Assembly: GCF_050948215.1 (NCBI RefSeq)
Contig: NW_027488713.1
Span: 478,632 to 542,631 of the forward strand
DNA: 64,000 nt
DNA from: Halictus rubicundus
Lineage: Eukaryota; Arthropoda; Insecta; Hymenoptera; Halictidae
Reading direction: 5' to 3'
How positions within the stretch are numbered: position 1 is the first letter of the stretch; each line of letters begins with the position of its first letter. This document shows, piece by piece, positions 26,390 to 39,800 of the stretch. Below the pieces are notes generated by a model, which ran no database searches, was not told where the DNA came from, and was given only the letters and a program-made list of their open reading frames with translations. The position numbers and the translations under genes are program-made.

Positions 26390-28009
26390 ATCTTATCCTA
26401 TCCTCTATCCTATCCTATCCTCTATCCTATCCTATCCTCTATCCTATCCTATCCTCTATCCTATCCTATCCTCTATCCTATCCTACCCTCTATCCTATCC
26501 TTACGTATCCTCTATCGTATCCTCTATCGTATCCTATCCTCTATCCTATCCTATCCTCTATCCTATCCTATCCTCTATCTTATCCTATCCTCTATCCTAT
26601 CCTATTATCTATCCTGTCCTATCCTCTATCCTCTCCTATCCTCTATCATATCCTATCCTCTATCCTATCCAATCCTCTATCCTATCCGATCCTCTATCAT
26701 ATCCTATCCTCTTTCCTATCCTCTATCCTATCCTATTCTCTATCCTATCCTATCCTCTATCCTATCCAATCCTATCCTCTTTCGTCTCCTATCCTCTATC
26801 CTATCCTATCCTCTATCCTATCCTATCCTCTATCTTATCCTATCCTCTATCCTATCCTATCCTCTATCCTATCCTACCCTCTACCCTATCCTATCGTATC
26901 CTCTATTCTATCCAATCCTCTATCCTATCCAATCCTCTATCCTATCCGATCCTCTATCATATCCTATCCTCTTTCCTATCCTCTATCCTATCCTATTCTC
27001 TATCCTATCCTATCCTCTATCCTATCCTACCCACTATCCTATCCAATCCTATCCTCTTTCGTCTCCTATCCTCTATCCTATCCTATCCTCTATCCTATCC
27101 TATCCTCTATCATATATTATCCTCTATCCTATCCTATCCTGTATCCTATCCTATCCTCTATCCTATCCTATCCTCTATCCTATCCTACCCTCTATCCTAT
27201 CCTTACGTATCCTCTATCGTATCCTATCCTCTATCCTATCCTATCCTCTATCCTATCCTATCCTCTATCGTATCCTATCCTCTATCCTATCCTATTATCT
27301 ATCCTGTCCTATCCTCTATCCTCTCCTATCCTCTATCATATCCTATCCTCTATCCTATCCAATCCTCTATCCTATCCTATCCTCTATCCTATCATATCCT
27401 CTATCTTATCCTATCCTCTATCCTATCCTATCCTCTATCCTATCCTATCCTCTATCCTATCCTATCCTCTATCATATCCTATCCTCTATCCTATCCTATC
27501 CTCTATCCTATCCTATCCTCTATCCTATCCCATCCTCTATCCTATCCTATCCTCTATCCTATCCTATCGTATCCTCTATCCTATCCTATCGTATCCTCTA
27601 TCCTATCCTATCGTATCCTCTATCCTATCCTATCGTATCCTCTATCCTATCCTATCGTATCCTCTATCCTATCCTATCCTCTATCCTATCCTATCCTCTA
27701 TCCTATCCTATCCTCTATCCTATCCTATCCTCTATTCTATCCTATCCTCTATCCTATCCTATCCTCTATCCTATCCTATCCTCTATCCTATCCTATCCTC
27801 TATCCTATCCTATCCTCTATCCTATCCTATCCTCTATATTATCCTATCCTCTATCCTATCGTATCCTCTAACTTATCCTATCCTCTTTCCTATCCTATCC
27901 TCTATCCTATCCTATCCTCTATCCTATCCTATCCTCTATCATATCCTATCCTCTATCCTATTCTATCCTCTATCCTATCCTATCCTCTATCCTATCCTAC
28001 CCTCTATCC
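26390..28009 (+). repeat. HOR unit, 1,616-bp form
   Basis: TCGTCTCC at 26,782 and 27,059 has partners at 28,398 and 28,675, both at 1,616 bp. The left part also matches 20,430-21,355 (offset 5,971). The 12-bp CTCTATCGTATC gain is near 26,510. Confidence 0.87.
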
Positions 28010-30595
28010 TATCCTCTATCTTATCCTATCCTCTATCCTATCCTATCCTCTATCCTATCCTATCCTCTATCCTATCCTATCCTCTATCCTATCCTATCCT
28101 CTATCCTATCCTACCCTCTATCCTATCCTTACGTATCCTCTATCGTATCCTATCCTCTATCCTATCCTATCCTCTATCCTATCCTATCCTCTATCTTATC
28201 CTATCCTCTATCCTATCCTATTATCTATCCTGTCCTATCCTCTATCCTCTCCTATCCTCTATCATATCCTATCCTCTATCCTATCCAATCCTCTATCCTA
28301 TCCGATCCTCTATCATATCCTATCCTCTTTCCTATCCTCTATCCTATCCTATTCTCTATCCTATCCTATCCTCTATCCTATCCAATCCTATCCTCTTTCG
28401 TCTCCTATCCTCTATCCTATCCTATCCTCTATCCTATCCTATCCTCTATCTTATCCTATCCTCTATCCTACCCTATCCTCTATCCTATCCTACCCTCTAC
28501 CCTATCCTATCGTATCCTCTATTCTATCCAATCCTCTATCCTATCCAATCCTCTATCCTATCCGATCCTCTATCATATCCTATCCTCTTTCCTATCCTCT
28601 ATCCTATCCTATTCTCTATCCTATCCTATCCTCTATCCTATCCTACCCACTATCCCATCCAATCCTATCATCTTTCGTCTCCTATCCTCTATCCTATCCT
28701 ATCCTCTATCCTATCCTATCCTCTATCATATATTATCCTCTATCCTATCCTATCCTGTATCCTATCCTATCCTCTATCCTATCCTATCCTCTATCCTATC
28801 CTACCCTCTATCCTATCCTTACGTATCCTCTATCGTATCCTATCCTCTATCCTATCCTATCCTCTATCCTATCCTATCCTCTATCTTATCCTATCCTCTA
28901 TCCTATCCTATTATCTATCCTGTCCTATCCTCTATCCTCTCCTATCCTCTATCATATCCTATCCTCTATCCTATCCAATCCTCTATCCTATCCTATCCTC
29001 TATCCTATCATATCCTCTATCTTATCCTATCCTCTATCCTATCCTATCCTCTATCCTATCCTATCCTCTATCCTATCCTATCCTCTATCATATCCTATCC
29101 TCTATCCTATCCTATCCTCTATCCTATCCTATCCTCTATCCTATCCCATCCTCTATCCTATCCTATCCTCTATCCTATCCTATCGTATCCTCTATCCTAT
29201 CCTATCGTATCCTCTATCCTATCCTATCGTATCCTCTATCCTATCCTATCGTATCCTCTATCCAATCCTATCCTCTATCCTATCCTATCCTCTATCCTAT
29301 CCTATCCTCTATCCTATCCTATCCTCTATCATATCCTATCCTCTATCCTATCCTATCCTCTATCCTATCCTATCCTCTATCCTATCCTATCCTCTATCCT
29401 ATCCTATCCTCTATATTATCCTATCCTCTATCCTATCGTATCCTCTAACTTATCCTATCCTCTTTCCTATCCTATCCTCTATCCTATCCTATCCTCTATC
29501 CTATCCTATCCTCTATCATATCCTATCCTCTATCCTATTCTATCCTCTATCCTATCCTATCCTCTATCCTATCCTACCCTCTATCCTATCCTCTATCCTA
29601 TTCTATCCTCTATCCTATCCTACCCTCTATCCTATCCTTTCGTATCCTCTATCGTATGCTATCCTCTATCCTATCCTATCCTCTATCCTATCCTATCCTC
29701 TATCTTATCCTATCCTCTATCCTATCCTATCCTCTATCCTATCCTATTCTCTATCCTATCCTATCCTCTATCATATCCTATCCTCTATCCTATCCTATCC
29801 TCTATCCTATCCTATCCTCTATCCTATCCTATCCTCTACCCTATCCTATCGTATCCTCTATCCTATCCTATCCTCTATCCTATCCGATCTTCTATCATAT
29901 CCTATCCTCTTTCCTATCCTCTATCCTATCCTATTCTCTATCCTATCCTATCCTATCCTCTACCATCTCCTATCCTGTATCCGATCCAATCCCCTATCGT
30001 CTACCGTATCATATTCTCTATCCTATCCTCTATAGTATCGTATTATCTATCCTATCCAATCCTCTATCCTATCCTTTCCACTATCTTATACTTTCCTCTA
30101 TAATATCCTATTTTCTATAAGATCGTAACCTCTATCCTATACAGTCCTCTATCCTATCCTATCCTCTATCCTATCCTATACTCTATCCTATCCTATCGTA
30201 TCCTCTATCGCATCCTATCCTCTATGCTATCCTATCCTCTATCCTATCCAATCCCCTATCCTATCCTCTATCCTATCCTATCCTCTATCCTATCCTATCC
30301 TCTATCATATCCTATCCTCTATCCTATCCACTCCTCTATCCTATCCTATCCTCCATCCTATCCTATCGTATCCTCTATCCTATCCTATCGTATCCACTAT
30401 CCTATCCAATCCTCTATCCTATCCTATCCTCTATCATATCCTATCCTCTATCCTATCCTATCCTCTATCCTATCCTATCCTCTATCATATCCTATCCTCT
30501 ATCCTATCCTATCCTCTATCCTATCCAATCCCCTATCATATCCTATCCTCTATCCTACCATATCCTCTAACTTATCCTATTCTCTATCCTATCCT
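28010..30595 (+). repeat. HOR unit, roughly 2.5-2.6-kb form, copy 1
   Basis: Markers recur in the next copy: TCGTCTCC 28,398/30,983 and 28,675/31,260 (both 2,585 bp); CTATCCCATC 29,141/31,641, CTATATTATC 29,411/31,911 and cassette 29,960/32,460 (all 2,500 bp). The 85-bp drop equals five monomers missing from the second copy. Compared with the 1,616-bp form, this unit additionally holds the cassette part (about 29,650-30,595). Confidence 0.87.
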
Positions 30596-32930
30596 ATCCT
30601 CTATCTTATCCTATCCTCTATCCTATCCTATCCTCTATCCTATCCTATCCTCTATCCTATCCTATCCTCTATCCTATCCTATCCTCTATCCTATCCTACC
30701 CTCTATCCTATCCTTACGTATCCTCTATCGTATCCTATCCTCTATCCTATCCTATCCTCTATCCTATCCTATCCTCTATCTTATCCTATCCTCTATCCTA
30801 TCCTATTATCTATCCTGTCCTATCCTCTATCCTCTCCTATCCTCTATCATATCCTATCCTCTATCCTATCCAATCCTCTATCCTATCCGATCCTCTATCA
30901 TATCCTATCCTGTTTCCTATCCTCTATCCTATCCTATTCTCTATCCTATCCTATCCTCTATCCTATCCAATCCTATCCTCTTTCGTCTCCTATCCTCTAT
31001 CCTATCCTATCCTCTATCCTATCCTATCCTCTATCTTATCCTATCCTCTATCCTATCCTATCCTCTATCCTATCCTACCCTCTACCCTATCCTATCGTAT
31101 CCTCTATTCTATCCAATCCTCTATCCTATCCAATCCTCTATCCTATCCGATCCTCTATCATATCCTATCCTCTTTCCTATCCTCTATCCTATCCTATTCT
31201 CTATCCTATCCTATCCTCTATCCTATCCTACCCACTATCCTATCCAATCCTATCCTCTTTCGTCTCCTATCCTCTATCCTATCCTATCCTCTATCCTATC
31301 CTATCCTCTATCATATATTATCCTCTATCCTATCCTATCCTGTATCCTATCCTATCCTCTATCCTAGCCTATCCTCTATCCTATCCTACCCTCTATCCTA
31401 TCCTTACGTATCCTCTATCGTATCCTATCCTCTATCCTATCCTATCCTCTATCCTATCCTATCCTCTATCTTATCCTATCCTCTATCCTATCCTATTATC
31501 TATCCTGTCCTATCCTCTATCCTCTCCTATCCTCTATCATATCCTATCCTCTATCCTATCCAATCCTCTATCCTATCCTATCCTCTATCCTATCATATCC
31601 TCTATCCTATCCTATCCTCTATCCTATCCTATCCTCTATCCTATCCCATCCTCTATCCTATCCTATCCTCTATCCTATCCTATCGTATCCTCTATCCTAT
31701 CCTATCGTATCCTCTATCCTATCCTATCGTATCCTCTATCCTATCCTATCGTATCCTCTATCCTATCCTATCCTCTATCCTATCCTATCCTCTATCCTAT
31801 CCTATCCTCTATCCTATCCTATCCTCTATCCTATCCTATCCTCTATCCTATCCTATCCTCTATCCTATCCTATCCTCTATCCTATCCTATCCTCTATCCT
31901 ATCCTATCCTCTATATTATCCTATCCTCTATCCTATCGTATCCTCTAACTTATCCTATCCTCTTTCCTATCCTATCCTCTATCCTATCCTATCCTCTATC
32001 CTATCCTATCCTCTATCATATCCTATCCTCTATCCTATTCTATCCTCTATCCTATCCTATCCTCTATCCTATCCTACCCTCTATCCTATCCTCTATCCTA
32101 TTCTATCCTCTATCCTATCCTACCCTCTATCCTATCCTTTCGTATCCTCTATCGTATGCTATCCTCTATCCTATCCTATCCTCTACCCTATCCTATCCTC
32201 TATCTTATCCTATCCTCTATCCTATCCTATCCTCTATCCTATCCTATTCTCTATCCTATCCTATCCTCTATCATATCCTATCCTCTATCCTATCCTATCC
32301 TCTATCCTATCCTATCCTCTATCGTATCCTATCCTCTACCCTATCCTATCGTATCCTCTATCCTATCCTATCCTCTATCCTATCCGATCTTCTATCATAT
32401 CCTATCCTCTTTCCTATCCTCTATCCTATCCTATTCTCTATCCTATCCTATCCTATCCTCTACCATCTCCTATCCTGTATCCGATCCAATCCCCTATCGT
32501 CTACCGTATCATATTCTCTATCCTATCCTCTATAGTATCGTATTATCTATCCTATCCAATCCTCTATCCTATCCTTTCCACTATCTTATACTTTCCTCTA
32601 TAATATCCTATTTTCTATAAGATCGTAACCTCTATCCTATACAGTCCTCTATCCTATCCTATCCTCTATCCTATCCTATACTCTATCCTATCCTATCGTA
32701 TCCTCTATCGTATCCTATCCTCTATGCTATCCTATCCTCTATCCTATCCAATCCCCTATCCTATCCTCTATCCTATCCTATCCTCTATCCTATCCTATCC
32801 TCTATCATATCCTATCCTCTATCCTATCCAATCCTCTATCCTATCCTATCCTCCATCCTATCCTATCGTATCCTCTATCCTATCCTATCGTATCCTCTAT
32901 CCTATCCAATCCTCTATCCTATCCTATCCT
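30596..32930 (+). repeat. HOR unit, roughly 2.5-2.6-kb form, copy 2
   Basis: This repeats the previous unit in the same variant order. It is shorter by five monomers between 31,570 and 31,640. It departs from the first copy at about 32,930 with CTACCCTCTATCATATCC. Confidence 0.87.
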
Positions 32931-35499
32931 CTATCCTATCCTACCCTCTATCATATCCTATCCTCTATCCTATCCTATCCTCTATCCTATCCTATACTCT
33001 ATCCTATCCTATCGTATCCTCTATCGTATCCTATCCTCTATGCTATCCTATCCTCTATCCTATCCAATCCCCTATCAAATCCTCTATCCTATCCTATCCT
33101 CTATCCTATCCTATCCTCTATCCTATCCTATCCTCTATCATATCCTATCCTCTATCCTATCCAATCCTCTATCCTATCCTATCCTCTATCATATCCTATC
33201 CTCTATCCTATCCTATCCTCTATCCTATCGTATCCTCTATCCTATCCTATCCTCTATCCTATCCTATCCTCTATCCTATCCTATCCTCAATCCTACCATA
33301 TCCCCTAATTTATCCTATTCTCTATCCTATCCTATCCTCTATCCTATCCTATCCTCTATCATATCCTATCCTCTATCCTATCCTATCCTCTATCCTATCC
33401 TATCCTCTATCATATCCTATCCTCTATCCTATCCTATCCTCTATCCTATCCAATCCCCTATCAAATCCTATCCTCTATCCTATCCTATCCTCTATCCTAT
33501 CCAATCCCCTATCCTATCCTCTATCGTATCCTATGCTCTATCCTATCCATTCGTATCCTCTATCGGATCCTATCCTCTATCCTATCCTATCCTCTATCCT
33601 ATCCTATCCTCTATCATATCCTATCCTCTATCCTATCCTATCCTCTATCCTATCCTATCCTCTATCCTATCCTACCCTCTATCCTATCCATTCGTATCCT
33701 CTATCGTATCCTATCCTCTATCCTGTCCTATCCTCTATCCTATCCTATCCTCTGTCATATCCTGTCCTCTATCCTATCCTATCCTCTATCCTATCCTATC
33801 CTCTATCCTATCCTATCCTCTATCATATCCTATCCTCTATCCTATCCTATCATCTATCCTATCCTATACTCTATCCTATCCTATCCTCTGTCATAACCTG
33901 TCCTCTATCCTATCCTATCCTCTATCCTATCCTACCCTACTATCCTATCCTATCCTATCCTCTATCGTATCCTATCCTCTATCCTATCCCATCCTCTATC
34001 CTATCCTATCCTTATCCTATCCTATCCTCTATCCTATCATATCCTCTATCTTATTCTATCCTCTATCCTATCCTATCCTCTATCCTATCCTATCCTCTAT
34101 CCTATCCTATCCTCTATCATATCCTATCCTCTATCCTATCCTATCCTCTATCCTATCCTATCCTCTATCCTATCCAATCCTCTATCCTATCCTATCCTCT
34201 ATCCTATCCTATCGTATCCTCTATCCTATCCTATCGTATCCTCTATCCTATCCTATCCTCTATCCTATCCTATCATCTATCCTGTCCTATCCTCTATCCT
34301 CTCCTATCCTCTATCATATCCTATCCTCTATCCTATTCTCTATCCTATCCAATCCCCTATCCTATCCTCTATCGTATCCTATGCTCTATCCTATCCATTC
34401 GTATCCTCTATCGTATCCTATCCTCTATCCTGTCCTATCCTCTATCCTATCCTAGCGTCTATCCTATCATATCCTCTATCTTATAATATCCTCTATCCTA
34501 TCCTATCCTGTATCCTATCCTATCCTCTATCCTATCCTATCCTCTGTCATATCCTGTCCTCTATCCTATCCTATCCTCTATCCTATCCTACCCACTATCC
34601 TATCCTATCCTATCCTCTATCGTATCCTATCCTCTATCCTATCCCATCCTCTATCCTATCATATCCTCTATCCTATCCTATCCTCTATCCTATCATATCC
34701 TCTATCTTATCCTATCCTCTATCCTATCCTATCCTCTATCCTATCCTATTCTCTATCCTATCCTATCCTCTATCATATCCTATCCTCTATCCTATCCTAT
34801 CCTCTATCCTATCCTATCCTCTATCCTATCCTATCGTATCCTCTATCCTATCCTATCCTCTATCCTATCCAATCCTCTATCCTATCCGATCCTCTATCAT
34901 ATCCTATCCTCTTTCCTATCCTCTATCCTATCCTATACTCTATCCTATCCTATCGTATCCTCTATCGTATCCTATCCTCTATGCTATCCTATCCTCTATC
35001 CTATCCAATCCCCTATCCTATCCTCTATCCTATCCTATCCTCCATCCTATCCTATCGTATCCTCTATCCTATCCTATCCTCTATCCTATCCTATCCTCTA
35101 TCCTATCCTATCCTCTATCCTACCATATCCTCTAACTTATCCTATTCTCTATCCTATCCTATCCTCTATCCTATCCTCTATCCTATCCTCTATCCTATCC
35201 TATCCTCTATCATATCCTATCCTCTATCCTATCCTATCCTCTATCCTATCCTATCCTCTATCCTATCCTATCCTCTATCCTATCCTTACGTATCCTCTAT
35301 CGTATCCTATCCTCTATCCTATCCTATCCTCTATCCTATCCTATCCTCTATCTTATCCCATCCTCTATCCTATCCTATCATCTATCCTATCCTATCCTTT
35401 ATCCTATCCTATCCTCTATCATATCCTATCCTCTATCGTATCCTATCCTCTATCTTGTCCTATCCTCTATCCTATCCTATCCTCTAACTTATCCTATTC
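32931..35499 (+). repeat. Mosaic satellite region, no gene
   Basis: Markers of several families alternate at short range: ATGCTATCC at 33,040 and 34,981, ATGCTCTATCC at 33,533 and 34,381, CTGTCATATCC near 33,751, 33,888 and 34,546, and CCAATCC. Two word-breaking indels are present: CTACCCTACTATCC near 33,935 and CCTTAT for CCTCTAT near 34,010. No clear tandem period is visible by eye. Confidence 0.75.
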
Positions 35500-36780
35500 T
35501 CTATCCTATCCTATCCTCTATCCTATCCTATCCTCTATCCTATCCTATCCTCTATCATATCCGATCCTCTATCCTATCCTATTCTCTATCCTATCCTATC
35601 CTCTAACTATCCTATCCTCTATCTTATCCTATCCTCTATCCTATCCTATCATCTATCCTATCCTATCCTCTATCCTATCCTATCCTCTATCATATCCTAT
35701 CCTCTATCCTATCCAATCCTCTATCCTATCCTATCCTCTATCCTATCCTATCCTCTATCATATCCTATCCTCTATCCTATCCAATCCTCTATCCTATCCT
35801 ATCCTCTATCCTATCCTATCGTATCCTCTATCATATCCTATCGTATCCTCTATCCTATCCTATCCTCTATCCTATCCTATCCTCTATCCTATCCTATCCT
35901 CTATCCTATCCTATCCTCTATCCTATCCTATCCTCTATCCTATCCTATCCTCTATCCTATCCTATCCTCTATCCTATTCTATCCTCTATCCTATCCTATC
36001 CTCTATCTTATCCTATCCTCTATCCTATCCTATCCTCTACCCTATCATATCCTCTAACTTATCCTATCCTCTTTCCTATCCTATCCTCTATCCTATCCTA
36101 TCCTCTATCCTATCCTATCCTCTATCATATCCTATCCTCTATCCTATCCAATCCTCTATCCTATCATATCCTCTAACTTATCCTATCCTCTTTCCTATCC
36201 TATACTCTATCCTATCCTATCCTCTATCCTATCCTATCCTCTATCATATCCTATCCTCTATCCTATCCTATCCTCTATCCTATCCTATCCTCTATCATAT
36301 CCTATCCTCTATCCTATCCAATCCTCTATCCTATCATATCCTCTAACTTATCCTATCCTCTTTCCTATCCTATCCTCTATCCTATCCTATCCTCTATCAT
36401 ATCCTATCCTCTATCCTATCCTATCCTCTATCCTATCCTATCCTCTATCCTATCCTATCCTCTATCCTATTCTATCCTCTATCCTATCCTATCCTCTATC
36501 TTATCCTATCCTCTATCCTATCCTATCCTCTACCCTATCATATCCTCTAACTTATCCTATCCTCTTTCCTATCCTATCCTCTATCCTATCCTATCCTCTA
36601 TCCTATCCTATCCTCTATCATATCCTATCCTCTATCCTATCCAATCCTCTATTCTATCATATCCTCTAACTTATCCTATCCTCTTTCCTATCCTATCCTC
36701 TATCCTATCCTATCCTCTATCCTATCCTATCCTCTATCATATCCTATCCTCTATCCTATCCTATCCTCTATCCTATCCTA
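35500..36780 (+). repeat. Satellite with CTAACTTATCC/CTTTCC sub-repeats, no gene
   Basis: The string CCAATCC, CTATCATATCC, CTAACTTATCC, CTTTCC occurs near 36,149, 36,319 and 36,642 (spacing 170 and 323 bp). A truncated word CTAACTATCC near 35,605 is shared with 46,406, 48,574, 49,891, 53,470 and 58,720. Confidence 0.8.
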
Positions 36781-36810
36781 TCCTCTATCCTATCCTACCC
36801 TCTATCCTAT

Positions 36811-39800
36811 CCATTCGTAACCTCTATCGTATCCTATCCTCTATCCTATCCTATCCTCTATCCTATCCTATCCTCTATCTTATCCTATCCTCTATCCTAT
36901 CCTATCCTCTATCCTATCCTATCCTCTATCCTATCCTATCCTCTATCCTATCCTATCCTCTATCCTCTATCCTATCCTATCCTCTATCCTATCCTATCCT
37001 CTATCCTATCCTACCCTCTATCCTATATATTCGTATCCTCTATCGTATCCTATCCTCTATCCTGTCCTATCCTCTATCCTATCCTATCCTCTATCTTATC
37101 CTATCCTCTATCCTATCCTATATACTATCCTATCCTCTAACCTATCCTATCCTCTGTCCTATTCCATCCTCGATCCTATCCTATCTTCTATCATATCCTA
37201 TCGTCTATCCTATCATATCCTCCATCTTATAATATCCTCTATCCTATCCTATCCTCTATCCTATCCTATCCTCTATCATATCCTATCCTCTATCCTATCC
37301 AATCCTCTATCCTATCATATCCTCTAACTTATCCTATCCTCTTTCCTATCCTATCCTCTATCCTATCCTATCCTCTATCATATCCTATCCTCTATCCTAT
37401 CCTATCCTCTATCCTATCCTATCCTCTATCCTATCCTACCCTCTATCCTATCCATTCGTAACCTCTATCGTATCCTATCCTCTATCCTATCCTATCCTCT
37501 ATCCTATCCTATCCTCTATCTTATCCTATCCTCTATCCTATCCTATCCTCTATCCTATCCTATCCTCTATCCTATCCTATCCTCTATCCTATCCTATCCT
37601 CTATCCTCTATCCTATCCTATCCTCTATCCTATCCTATCCTCTATCCTATCCTACCCTCTATCCTATCTATTCGTATCCTCTATCGTATCCTATCCTCTA
37701 TCCTGTCCTATCCTCTATCCTATCCTATCCTCTATCTTATCCTATCCTATATCCTATCCTATATACTATCCTATCCTCTGTCCTATTCTATCCTCGATCC
37801 TATCCTATCTTCTATCATATCCTATCGTCTATCCTATCATATCCTCTACCTTATAATATCCTCCATTTTATCCTATCCTCTATCCTATCCTATCCTCTAC
37901 CCTATCATATCCTCTAACTTATCCTATCCTCTTTCCTATCCTATCCTCTATCCTATCCTATCCTCTATCCTATCCTATCCTCTATCATATCCTATCCTCT
38001 ATCCTATCCAATCCTCTATCCTATCATATCCTCTAACTTATCCTATCCTCTTTCCTATCCTATCCTCTATCCTATCCTATCCTCTATCCTATCCTATCCT
38101 CTATCATATCCTATCCTCTATCCTATCCTATCCTCTATCCTATCCTATCCTCTATCCTATCCTACCCTCTATCCTATCCATTCGTAACCTCTATCGTATC
38201 CTATCCTCTATCCTATCCTATCCTCTATCCTATCCTATCCTCTATCTTATCCTATCCTCTATCCTATCCTATCCTCTATCCTATCCTATCCTCTATCCTA
38301 TCCTATCCTCTATCCTATCCTATCCTCTATCCTCTATCCTATCCTATCCTCTATCCTATCCTATCCTCTATCCTATCCTACCCTCTATCCTATATATTCG
38401 TATCCTCTATCGTATCCTATCCTCTATCCTGTCCTATCCTCTATCCTATCCTATCCTCTATCTTATCCTATCCTCTATCCTATCCTATATACTATCCTAT
38501 CCTCTAACCTATCCTATCCTCTGTCCTATTCCATCCTCGATCCTATCCTATCTTCTATCATATCCTATTGTCTATCCTATCATATCCTCCATCTTATAAT
38601 ATCCTCTATCCTATCCTATCCTCTATCCTATCCTATCCTCTATCATATCCTATCCTCTATCCTATCCAATCCTCTATCCTATCATATCCTCTAACTTATC
38701 CTATCCTCTTTCCTATCCTATCCTCTATCCTATCCTATCCTCTATCATATCCTATCCTCTATCCTATCCTATCCTCTATCCTATCCTATCCTCTATCCTA
38801 TCCTACCCTCTATCCTATCCATTCGTAACCTCTATCGTATCCTATCCTCTATCCTATCCTATCCTCTATCCTATCCTATCCTCTATCTTATCCTATCCTC
38901 TATCCTATCCTATCCTCTATCCTATCCTATCCTCTATCCTATCCTATCCTCTATCCTATCCTATCCTCTATCCTCTATCCTATCCTATCCTCTATCCTAT
39001 CCTATCCTCTATCCTATCCTACCCTCTATCCTATCTATTCGTATCCTCTATCGTATCCTATCCTCTATCCTGTCCTATCCTCTATCCTATCCTATCCTCT
39101 ATCTTATCCTATCCTATATCCTATCCTATATACTATCCTATCCTCTGTCCTATTCTATCCTCGATCCTATCCTATCTTCTATCATATCCTATCGTCTATC
39201 CTATCATATCCTCTACCTTATAATATCCTCCATTTTATCCTATCCTCTATCCTATCCTATCCTCTACCCTATCATATCCTCTAACTTATCCTATCCTCTT
39301 TCCTATCCTATCCTCTATCCTATCCTATCCTCTATCCTATCCTATCCTCTATCATATCCTATCCTCTATCCTATCCAATCCTCTATCCTATCATATCCTC
39401 TAACTTATCCTATCCTCTTTCCTATCCTATCCTCTATCCTATCCTATCCTCTATCCTATCCTTTCCTCTATCATATCCTATCCTCTATCCTATCCTATCC
39501 TCTATCCTATCCTATCCTCTATCCTATCCTACCCTCTATCCTATCCATTCGTAACCTCTATCGTATCCTATCCTCTATCCTATCCTATCCTCTATCCTAT
39601 CCTATCCTCTATCTTATCCTATCCTCTATCCTATCCTATCCTCTATCCTATCCTATCCTCTATCCTATCCTATCCTCTATCCTATCCTATCCTCTATCCT
39701 CTATCCTATCCTATCCTCTATCCTATCCTATCCTCTATCCTATCCTACCCTCTATCCTATATATTCGTATCCTCTATCGTATCCTATCCTCTATCCTGTC

